DNA of 13,375 bases from Actinomycetota bacterium (GTDB lineage Bacteria > Actinomycetota > Humimicrobiia > Humimicrobiales > Humimicrobiaceae): contig JAQVJB010000047.1 in assembly GCA_028695395.1 (NCBI GenBank), positions 1 to 13,375 on the forward strand, written 5' to 3'. This document shows, in pieces, positions 6,051-12,340 of this stretch (the first letter of the stretch is position 1; each line of letters opens with the position of its first letter). The notes below the pieces were generated by a model. The model worked only from the letters and a program-made list of their open reading frames with translations, had not been told where the DNA came from and made no database searches. Made by a program: the position numbers and the translations under genes.

Positions 6051-7625
6051 ATGGATTTAATTAAGAGCATAAATACATTCATAAATCCATTCGGAACAAT
6101 AGCAATACTTCTTTTTGCGGTTCTTTTGATTTTATTTTTTGCAAATTCTAAGAAAAATAGTTTGAAAATATTCAGTTTTATTTTCACGCTCCTGGCTTTT
6201 ATTAGCTCTTTTACAGTAAACATAATAGGATTTTTAAGAAACGGCGCCTTTTCTGATAATCTTTTTACTTCCGCCCAAGCACAGATTATTGAGATATCTT
6301 ACATACTTATTATTTCATTTATACTATTTATAATAATCTTTGTATTTAACAGAAATTCAGAATCTTTTTTAAAATTAAATATTATATTCATTTTTTCATC
6401 TTCCGCTTTGATATTTTTTACAATATCCAGAAACTTTATTGTCTTTTTTGCAAGTCTTATCTTTTTTCTAATATCCCTTTTTGCTTCAATAACGCTTATA
6501 AGCGAAACAGATATTTTTATTTTTAAAAATAAAAGTAATATGAAAAAGGCTGAAATTAATCAAGAACATCACTGGTCTTATATGAGCATTTCGAAATTTT
6601 TCCTGGCAGTTTTATTTTCAGTGCTGTTTATATTTTTTGGGACATCTTTATTATATGGAGTTTCAGATTTTAAGAATTTTATTCAGCTTTATGAAGGAGT
6701 TTCAGCATTTAAAGACAATCTCGGTTTTGTTTTTGCAATATTCGGCATAGCGATTTATTTATACTTTGGATTTTTCCCTTTTCATTCGCCTTATATTAAA
6801 ATGACTTCAAGGATATCATCTGATTCCAATTATCTTATATGGCTGTATTATTTTTTGCCAGGTGCCATCTTTATGACAAGGCTTTCTTCGATTATTTATA
6901 ATGTCAATGATGATTTTAAGACAGTTCTTATTATAACAATGTCTGCAATAGTGATAATATCAGCGATAGGTAGCAGCCTGACAATACTGAAGACTAATAA
7001 TTTAAGAAAAATAACCTCAAATATTGTTCTGTTGATTTTTACTGGCAATATTTTTAATTTGCTCCTTTATATTATCGATTATATTAATGAAGATACATAC
7101 AGAATGATTAATTATTCCGGATTGTCTCTGCTTATCTTATCATTCCTTCCGGTATCTATGATTTTTACTTTAATTGAAAAGAACACCGGTTGTAATGATA
7201 TAAGAAGCTTAAAGAGTATATTTATAAAAAATAAAGCTGCTCTTGCCGGATATATTATCGGCTGCATTTCTTTGCTTGGAGTGCCGGCATTTGCAGGATT
7301 TACACATAAAAATCACTATATCGGTATTATCCAAAAAGCTTTTCAGGGGGGTTTGGATAATCTTGGACCGATAATGAGCTGGCTGGTTATATCAGTAGCA
7401 ATATTATATGTGGTCCTATTTGCTGCCAGCATATTAAGGCTATTGATTTCAAGCCTTACAGGAAGAATGGATACATCTGATGGCGGTGCAGTTTTTTCAA
7501 GGCTGTCATTGGCATTTATATATTGTTTTGTGCTTCTAATCATTATTTTTGGCATCTCTTATCTTCTTGGTTTGTTTGGAATAAACATAAATGGGCTGGA
7601 TTTTTCGATAATTAAATCGTTTTAG
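6051..7625 (+). CDS. Complex I-like antiporter subunit (NuoN/NuoM/MrpD-like), the only one in the cluster
   Basis: 524 residues with about 14 hydrophobic helices, in the proton-conducting-transporter family (PF00361-like) shared by NuoL, M, N and MrpA/D. Family marks are P-F-H at 243-245 (from the x-P-F-H-x-W-x-P motif) and S-L-L-G-V-P-A-F-A-G-F-T-H-K at 407-420, whose Lys (K420) matches the Lys of the family's G-F-x-x-K segment. Other polar residues of the proton path look replaced: the helix 7 Lys five residues before P-F-H is Y238, the helix 5 Glu falls in an uncharged stretch (129-149), and the helix 8 Lys before the conserved Arg (R277) is missing. NuoN is the closest subtype by gene order; L or M cannot be excluded. 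Complex I has three such subunits, and only one is present here. Confidence 0.82.
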   Translation: MDLIKSINTFINPFGTIAILLFAVLLILFFANSKKNSLKIFSFIFTLLAFISSFTVNIIGFLRNGAFSDNLFTSAQAQIIEISYILIISFILFIIIFVFNRNSESFLKLNIIFIFSSSALIFFTISRNFIVFFASLIFFLISLFASITLISETDIFIFKNKSNMKKAEINQEHHWSYMSISKFFLAVLFSVLFIFFGTSLLYGVSDFKNFIQLYEGVSAFKDNLGFVFAIFGIAIYLYFGFFPFHSPYIKMTSRISSDSNYLIWLYYFLPGAIFMTRLSSIIYNVNDDFKTVLIITMSAIVIISAIGSSLTILKTNNLRKITSNIVLLIFTGNIFNLLLYIIDYINEDTYRMINYSGLSLLILSFLPVSMIFTLIEKNTGCNDIRSLKSIFIKNKAALAGYIIGCISLLGVPAFAGFTHKNHYIGIIQKAFQGGLDNLGPIMSWLVISVAILYVVLFAASILRLLISSLTGRMDTSDGGAVFSRLSLAFIYCFVLLIIIFGISYLLGLFGININGLDFSIIKSF

Positions 7626-7663
7626 TATATTGTTTATAAATAATCAAGCAGCTATTTTTAATC

Positions 7664-8428
7664 ATGGCAAGATCATACAGGGGAACATTCTTAATAATAA
7701 TAATGCTAATATTGTTCGTTGTTTTTATTGTAATATTAAGTACCGGACAATATGATTTCAAAGCTACTTTTGAGCCGGAAACAGCTCTTTCAAAAGTTTT
7801 GCCGAGATATCGACTGATAGAGCTGGATGAGATTGACGTTAAGGCTGACTATAATAGAAATGGGAATAATGATGCAAAAGATATTGTGCTGGGTGCAAAA
7901 AAACAGCTGGAAATAAAGGCAAAAAATATATTTATAGAGGGCTCAGGGCAACCTAACTATTATAAAGATGGCGATCCTCCGAGTGAATGGGCCCTAAATA
8001 CAGACATTATTGCAAGAGCTTTTAAAGAAGCAGGTTATGATTTAAGGCTATTGATAAATGAAGATATCCAAGCAAATTTTGAGCAGTATCCTCTTCAAAA
8101 ATTATGGAATCAGAGAGTTGCGGATATTGATATAGATTATAGAAGAATACAGAACATGGAAAAATTTTTCCAAAGGAAAGCAATTTCACTTATTACGGAT
8201 TTTAATAGTTCAGATTTGAGAAATCTTGAAAAATGGTTTCCGGGAGATGTGGTTTTTTTCGATATGAATAAAGACGGATATACGGATAATGCAGGAATTA
8301 TAACAGATAGCACCACAAGAAACGGAACACCGAAAATAATTTATAATTATATAGAACCGGGATATACTGTTGAAGAAAACATCCTTGAAAGTGAAATCAT
8401 TACGGGGCACTATAGGTATTCGGAATAA
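7664..8428 (+). CDS. Membrane-anchored DUF1287-like protein with replaced putative catalytic residues
   Basis: 254 residues: short basic N terminus, one membrane helix or uncleaved signal (8-26), then an extracytoplasmic domain matching DUF1287 (COG3738), a family with a papain/NlpC-like pattern and unproved function. Matches in order: D-I-V-L-G-A-K-K-Q (73-81), T-D-I-I-A-R-A-F (113-120) for C-T-D-V-x-x-R-A-Y, D-L-R-L-L-I-N-E-D (126-134), D-I-D-Y-R-R-I-Q-N (156-164), P-G-D-V-V-F (193-198), A-G-I-I (210-213) and G-H-Y-R (248-251). The Cys before T-D is N112, the His before x-G-I is N209, and the His of the family D-H-R-R is Y159. Two acidic D-x-N-x-N/D-G loops (62-73 and 200-208) look like calcium sites. 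It lies 38 bases after the complex I-like genes on the same strand. No clear Shine-Dalgarno is seen. Confidence 0.8.
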   Translation: MARSYRGTFLIIIMLILFVVFIVILSTGQYDFKATFEPETALSKVLPRYRLIELDEIDVKADYNRNGNNDAKDIVLGAKKQLEIKAKNIFIEGSGQPNYYKDGDPPSEWALNTDIIARAFKEAGYDLRLLINEDIQANFEQYPLQKLWNQRVADIDIDYRRIQNMEKFFQRKAISLITDFNSSDLRNLEKWFPGDVVFFDMNKDGYTDNAGIITDSTTRNGTPKIIYNYIEPGYTVEENILESEIITGHYRYSE

Positions 8429-8456
8429 TTTTCCTTTTCCCAAAAAATGAAAAAAT

Positions 8457-9455
8457 ATGGAAAAAAAATTAGAATTTAAATTAAAATCTTTAAGATTTTT
8501 TATAATATTCTTAGTGCTGACTTTGATATTGACTTCATATCCTTACATCTATCCCGATAAAGCAGAAGCTGTGACATTACAGGAACTTGCTTCAAGAATA
8601 TCTCAATTAAATTCTGAGGAAGAGCAGCTTCTTTCAGAAGTACTGGCAGCAGAAACGCAGATAAGCCAGAAAGAAGGAGAAGTAATCTCTCTTCAAGGCA
8701 AGCTTGATAATTTTGAGGAAGAGCTAAAAGAACTTTATAAAAAACAAAGGGAAGTTGAAAGAAATATAAATAAACTGCAGGAAGAACTGGAAGAAAATGC
8801 AGTTAAATCATACAAGTACAGCAATAATCGAGTCGCAAGGATGCTTATAAGCGCAAAAAGCCTTAATGAAGTATCAAAAGTACTTTATATTTACAGGCGC
8901 ATGATAAGAACCAATCAGGAACTCATGAGTGATCTGGAAGAAGAGAAGAACACCTATGAAATGATTTTCAGAAAATCTGAAGATACAAAAAACAATATAA
9001 AGATTACTAAAGAAAATATAATTATCGAAAAAGAAGCTCTTGAGATTTATCTTGCAAACAAAGAAGTCTTGCTGCAGCAGGTAAAAAGTGAGAAATCGGA
9101 ATTCACAAGTCTTCTTGCAGAAATAAAAGAAAGAATACGCCAGATACAGCCAGCAGGCCTTACGCTTGTGGGTGAATGGGATATGGTTGCTACAGCTTAT
9201 TTTAGCGGAGGGGGAGGCTTGAGCGGCAATGGAATTACTGCAATTGGGCTTCGCGCAAGAAAAGGGATTGTTGCTGTTGACCCCAGGGTAATACCTTTGG
9301 GAACAAAACTTTATATTCCCGGTTACGGAGAAGCTCTTGCTGCCGATACTGGCGGATGGGTTAAGGGAAACAGGATAGACCTTGTTTTTGAAAGCCTTGA
9401 AGAATGCTATAGATTCGGGAGAAGAAGATTAAAAGTATATCTTGTCGAAAGCTGA
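8457..9455 (+). CDS. Secreted coiled-coil protein with C-terminal 3D domain (probable cell-wall lytic protein)
   Basis: 332 residues. A signal peptide (about 1-38, probable cleavage after A-E-A) leads into a long coiled coil (about 40-230) with the helical-hairpin layout of PcsB/CwlO/EnvC-type proteins, including an insert around 118-150. The C-terminal 3D domain (about 242-332, a MltA-like barrel) has the three Asp that name it: D275 in V-D-P-R-V-I-P-L-G, D297 in A-A-D-T-G-G, and D308 in R-I-D-L-V-F. 3D domains are linked to peptidoglycan cleavage, often as lytic transglycosylases. Coiled coils of this kind are usually controlled by FtsEX, which is not in the window. The ATG at 8457 is 28 bases after the preceding gene, so it probably belongs to the same transcript. 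It ends two bases before the end of a convergent gene. Confidence 0.9.
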   Translation: MEKKLEFKLKSLRFFIIFLVLTLILTSYPYIYPDKAEAVTLQELASRISQLNSEEEQLLSEVLAAETQISQKEGEVISLQGKLDNFEEELKELYKKQREVERNINKLQEELEENAVKSYKYSNNRVARMLISAKSLNEVSKVLYIYRRMIRTNQELMSDLEEEKNTYEMIFRKSEDTKNNIKITKENIIIEKEALEIYLANKEVLLQQVKSEKSEFTSLLAEIKERIRQIQPAGLTLVGEWDMVATAYFSGGGGLSGNGITAIGLRARKGIVAVDPRVIPLGTKLYIPGYGEALAADTGGWVKGNRIDLVFESLEECYRFGRRRLKVYLVES

Positions 9456-9457
9456 AA

Positions 9458-10144
9458 TCAAACTATTTTTAGAAATCCGGATAATTTCTGAAAATCTTCA
9501 ATGTATTGCTCAAGACTAATCTTATTATGGACTGTAACATCATGAGGAGTAAAAAACGGAACAAGTTTAAACGAAGGATTTTCAAATAATTTCATATGAA
9601 GTTCTTTCATATCCTTAACATCTTTTTCTATGGAGAAGAAATATTTTAAAATATACTTACTTGTTTCCAGTCCGAGCGTTATTAAAAGGTGCGGAGTAGT
9701 TATGGTTATTTCTCTTGAAAGATAAGCAATGCAGTTATTCTTATGATTTTCAGTAGGTTCAATGAAGCTGATTTTTTCGCCTTCAGTGGCAGACACCTTC
9801 TTTCTAGGATTACATTTTACAAGATAAGTAAGATAAATGTCGTTTTCAAGCGTTAAATCTGAATCATTTATTAATTTTCTTATGAGTTCACCGGAAGCAT
9901 CGTTTGTGAATGGAACTCCGGTAGATTCTGCCCCGTCTTCTCTGGGGAAATCGCCGATTATGATTATCCTTGCATTAACGGCACCAACTCCATGAACAGA
10001 AGTCTTTCTTAATTCGGCAAGTTCAGCACATTTCTTACAGTTAAGAACCTGGCTGTTTAGCTCATCAAAATTTTCATTACAAGAATTTTGCATCGTGTAA
10101 AAAGTATACAATATTAAGTTTTCATAGTCTATATTAAAATTCAA
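9458..10144 (-). CDS. Family-4-like uracil-DNA glycosylase with [4Fe-4S] cluster
   Basis: 228 residues from a TTG at 10144, or 211 from the ATG at 10093 (residue 18). The ATG gives the family's usual spacing of about 18 residues before the first cluster Cys and is preferred; neither site has a good Shine-Dalgarno. The family removes uracil from DNA in base-excision repair. All four cluster ligands are visible (numbered from the TTG): C36 and C39 in C-K-K-C, C111 in V-K-C-N-P-R, C138 in N-N-C. Also present are G-x-P-F (76-79), L-G-L-E (157-160) and a late His (H201) in T-P-H-D. Motif 1 is atypical: the usual G-E-x-P-G reads G-D-F-P-R (64-68), and H-P near the C terminus is inverted to P-H. Substrate range may therefore differ from standard enzymes. 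It follows the M23 gene closely and is likely co-transcribed. Confidence 0.85.
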   Translation of the reverse strand: MNFNIDYENLILYTFYTMQNSCNENFDELNSQVLNCKKCAELAELRKTSVHGVGAVNARIIIIGDFPREDGAESTGVPFTNDASGELIRKLINDSDLTLENDIYLTYLVKCNPRKKVSATEGEKISFIEPTENHKNNCIAYLSREITITTPHLLITLGLETSKYILKYFFSIEKDVKDMKELHMKLFENPSFKLVPFFTPHDVTVHNKISLEQYIEDFQKLSGFLKIV

Positions 10145-10148
10145 TTAT

Positions 10149-11321
10149 TTAAAAATAATTAAGAGGATTTTGTACATTTCCATTTATTCTGACTTCAAAA
10201 TGCAGATGCGGGCCGGTAGTATATCCTGTCGTTCCTACATAACCTATTACCTGTCCTTTTTGTACGGTCTGGCCCACAGAAACTGCAAATCCTGAAAGAT
10301 GAGCATAAAAGGTTGCTAAATTACCACCGTGATAAATCAATATGGAATAACCATATCCCCCATGGTATTCCGCTTTTAAGACCTGTCCGCTTTCTGCAGC
10401 GAAAATCTGGCTGCCGGTTGGAGCCCATATGTCTATACCAGCATGAAACCTTACTGACCCTGAATAAGATTTTCGGTTCCCAAAACCACTGGAAAGCTTT
10501 CCATAAACCGGCCACATTAATTTACCTGTCGGAGAAGTGCCATAGTTATAGTTTTCAAGGACCTTTGTAATTTCTGCCTGCTTCTGGTCAAGCTGTCTTT
10601 CCAGAATAAGAAGCGCTTCTTTATTTGCGGTTGCAATAGTGAGAAGCTCTTTTTTCTGGCTATAGATTTTTTCAAGCTCATTTTTCTTTTTTTGTGATTC
10701 TTCTATTAATTTTTCAAGTTCTTTTTTTTGCCTGGTCTCCTCTTCATGCATTTTTATTATATTTTTTTGTGATTCGATAAGTTTTTGCTTTTTTTCTTTT
10801 ATTTCATTAATAGTATCTATATCCTGCTGTGCAATTGCCGATACCATTTTTAACCGAGTAAAAAAATCTATAAAACCGATTGATTTAAAAATAACATCAA
10901 TGGAACTGCTGTTCCCCTTTTTATATATTTCTGCCACTCTTTTATTTAAAATCTCCGTCTTTTCCTGGATTTCGGTTTCAATTTTTTTCAATTCCTCTTT
11001 TTTTAAAGCAATATCTATAGTCATATCAGAAATATCGGTTTTTGACTTGTCTAGTTTTTTAGTTAAATCTTCCAACTCTTCAAGAACGGCAAGCATATTG
11101 TCTTCTACTTCATTTACCTGTTTTATATAGTTTTCTTCCTCATTTTTAGCATCTTCGACTTTCTTTTTGGTATCTTCTTTTTCTCTTCCGATATCATTAA
11201 TACTATCTTCTATTGAATCAGCATAAATGCAGGCAGGAATAAAATTAAACTGCATAATAATCAGTGATATTATTAGAAAAATAATTAACTTTAATCTATT
11301 TTTTTTAATGAAAAAATGCAC
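10149..11321 (-). CDS. Secreted M23 (LytM) peptidase with EnvC/CwlO-type coiled coil
   Basis: 390 residues: signal peptide (about 1-34), coiled coil (about 36-255) with the break around 130-165 seen in FtsEX-controlled murein hydrolase regulators, then a LytM domain (about 268-390). The zinc and catalytic pattern is complete: H293-x3-D297, H341 in Y-A-H-L-S, and H372-x-H374 in P-H-L-H-F. An active zinc endopeptidase that cuts peptide cross-links in the wall is therefore expected, unlike EnvC itself, which has lost its zinc site. The start is GTG at 11321 with a strong GGAGAGGG four bases upstream. The coiled coil has the same layout as that of the 3D-domain protein at 8457-9455, so the two may share a control partner such as FtsEX. 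That partner is inferred, not seen. Confidence 0.93.
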   Translation of the reverse strand: MHFFIKKNRLKLIIFLIISLIIMQFNFIPACIYADSIEDSINDIGREKEDTKKKVEDAKNEEENYIKQVNEVEDNMLAVLEELEDLTKKLDKSKTDISDMTIDIALKKEELKKIETEIQEKTEILNKRVAEIYKKGNSSSIDVIFKSIGFIDFFTRLKMVSAIAQQDIDTINEIKEKKQKLIESQKNIIKMHEEETRQKKELEKLIEESQKKKNELEKIYSQKKELLTIATANKEALLILERQLDQKQAEITKVLENYNYGTSPTGKLMWPVYGKLSSGFGNRKSYSGSVRFHAGIDIWAPTGSQIFAAESGQVLKAEYHGGYGYSILIYHGGNLATFYAHLSGFAVSVGQTVQKGQVIGYVGTTGYTTGPHLHFEVRINGNVQNPLNYF

Positions 11322-11325
11322 TTTT

Positions 11326-11333
11326 CCCTCTCC
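11326..11333 (-). promoter_or_regulatory. Ribosome binding site of the M23 gene
   Basis: On the minus strand GGAGAGGG lies four bases before the GTG codon at 11319-11321. It decides this non-ATG start. Confidence 0.7.
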
Positions 11334-11364
11334 GGCCTTACAGTATTAAGAAGAATAGTTTTAC

Positions 11365-11384
11365 TCAAAGAATAAAATCTTTGA
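11365..11384. repeat. Inverted repeat between the DUF1638 and M23 genes
   Basis: Perfect 7-base arms TCAAAGA (11365-11371) and TCTTTGA (11378-11384) around a 6-base loop, in the 96-base gap. No T-run follows on either strand, so an efficient intrinsic terminator is unlikely; an operator or leader hairpin for the M23 gene is possible. The rest of 11322-11417 holds only the M23 ribosome binding site and AT-rich sequence. Confidence 0.4.
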
Positions 11385-11417
11385 TAATAAAGGATTTAAA
11401 TATTTTTTATAAAAATT

Positions 11418-12158
11418 TTAATCCTGTTTCATGAAGTGCTCTTGCAGGATTATTTCCCCCGGATTTATTTTTAAAAAATTAATCTCATCATATTTGCAAT
11501 GTGCCAGCTTGCTAATAAACTTTGAAGAGCCTCTGATGATTTTCAGCTTAACTTCTTTATTAAGCATTTTACTCATGAAATCTACCATATCCCTGGCATA
11601 TTTTCTATGTATTTCTTCAAGGTCATCATTGTCTATCAATGTGACCTGATTATAATTTTTCATCATTTCAGCAAATAAAAAATCTGCCATTTCCATATCG
11701 TATTTACGGCCGTAGACTTTTCTGCCGGCAAGCCAGCTTTCAGGTATTTTATCTTCCTGGCCTGTCCATAAAAGATAACCGCGATAAGGATCACCTCCGT
11801 ACTCTATCCATCCCCTGCAAAGATAATAAGTTGCAGGATCTTTGGAAAATTCTTCCAGATACTTCTCTTTTGAACCTAGAAACAAACTTATGCAGTCATC
11901 TACTTTGGGTATTATTATCTCATATTTTTCAGATTTTAGATTAACTACTCCATTACTGCAGAGACCGTAACCAAGCAGTATCTTTTCATAATTTCCATTA
12001 ATGCTATTTATTGTTTCCTGCAATTTTTTATTCATTATATCAGGTGTATTATGAAGGTGCTGTTCAAGAAAAATGCATTCAAGATTGCTGCCGGCTTCAT
12101 TTTTATATCTGGTAAACTCATCTTTCATTACATCGCATACTATGGCTATATTTTTCAT
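11418..12158 (-). CDS. DUF1638 family protein
   Basis: 246 residues, ATG start, matching DUF1638 (PF07796). Visible family features: I-V-C-D at 6-9, L-H-N-T-P-D at 35-40, Y-G-L-C-S-N-G at 64-70, I-P-K-V-D-D-C-I with L-G-S at 83-96, and Y-Y-L-C-R-G-W at 111-117. C8, C67, C89 and C114 sit in these conserved blocks and could bind a metal or cofactor. The biochemical role is unproved. From family knowledge, such genes often sit beside corrinoid-dependent methyltransferase (MttB-type) genes in anaerobes, but no methyltransferase or corrinoid protein is in this window. It is the first gene of a minus-strand run with the M23 peptidase and glycosylase genes, 96 bases before the former. Confidence 0.87.
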   Translation of the reverse strand: MKNIAIVCDVMKDEFTRYKNEAGSNLECIFLEQHLHNTPDIMNKKLQETINSINGNYEKILLGYGLCSNGVVNLKSEKYEIIIPKVDDCISLFLGSKEKYLEEFSKDPATYYLCRGWIEYGGDPYRGYLLWTGQEDKIPESWLAGRKVYGRKYDMEMADFLFAEMMKNYNQVTLIDNDDLEEIHRKYARDMVDFMSKMLNKEVKLKIIRGSSKFISKLAHCKYDEINFLKINPGEIILQEHFMKQD

Positions 12159-12175
12159 TTAATTTTTAAATCTTA

Positions 12176-12193
12176 ATTTTTATTAATAAAAAT
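12176..12193. repeat. 18-base AT-only palindrome upstream of the DUF1638 gene
   Basis: ATTTTTATT followed directly by its complement AATAAAAAT. It covers the -10 position of the minus-strand promoter candidate and lies 18 bases before the DUF1638 start. It may be an operator half, or chance in AT-rich DNA. Confidence 0.35.
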
Positions 12194-12211
12194 CCCAAAC
12201 AAGACTGTCAG
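12183..12211 (-). promoter_or_regulatory. Candidate promoter of the DUF1638 gene
   Basis: On the minus strand: -35 CTGACA (12206-12211, five of six), a 17-base spacer and -10 TATTAA (12183-12188, four of six). The -35 sits inside the 13-base palindrome and the -10 inside the 18-base palindrome. The predicted leader is about 20 bases. Confidence 0.35.
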
Positions 12212-12216
12212 ACAGT
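12204..12216. repeat. 13-base operator-like palindrome
   Basis: ACTGTC-A-GACAGT, a perfect odd-centred palindrome in the 182-base divergent intergenic region and more GC-rich than its surroundings. Its form is typical of TetR- or GntR-type operators, and it overlaps the -35 candidate of the DUF1638 gene. No regulator gene is in the window. The remaining 12217-12273 is AT-rich with nothing recognised. Confidence 0.45.
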
Positions 12217-12273
12217 GCCATTAAGAGAATATTTTCATTTTATCATTTAATTTAAAAAAGAAAAAAATCATCA

Positions 12274-12302
12274 TTGATATAAAATCCATTGGCTTATATA
12301 TT
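12274..12302 (+). promoter_or_regulatory. Candidate sigma70 promoter of the 99-residue protein gene
   Basis: -35 TTGATA (12274-12279, five of six), 17-base spacer, -10 TATATT (12297-12302, five of six). The predicted start is near 12309, about 30 bases before the ATG at 12341. Together with the strong ribosome binding site it suggests good expression. Confidence 0.5.
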
Positions 12303-12327
12303 TATTAGACATAGATATCATCTGTGC

Positions 12328-12334
12328 GGAGGGG
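12328..12334 (+). promoter_or_regulatory. Strong ribosome binding site of the 99-residue protein gene
   Basis: GGAGGGG, six bases before the ATG at 12341. It is the best Shine-Dalgarno match in the window and confirms that this small gene is real. Confidence 0.75.
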
Positions 12335-12340
12335 TACTTA

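Noticed and set aside
1364..7625. Pseudogene decay of a normal complex I operon
   Set aside because: All eight frames are open, near normal length and tightly spaced, and cluster ligands are fully conserved. Decay would leave frameshifts and stops and would not spare the Cys selectively.
10313..10570. Plus-strand open frame of 85 codons
   Set aside because: Antisense to the conserved LytM catalytic domain, which fully explains the sequence.
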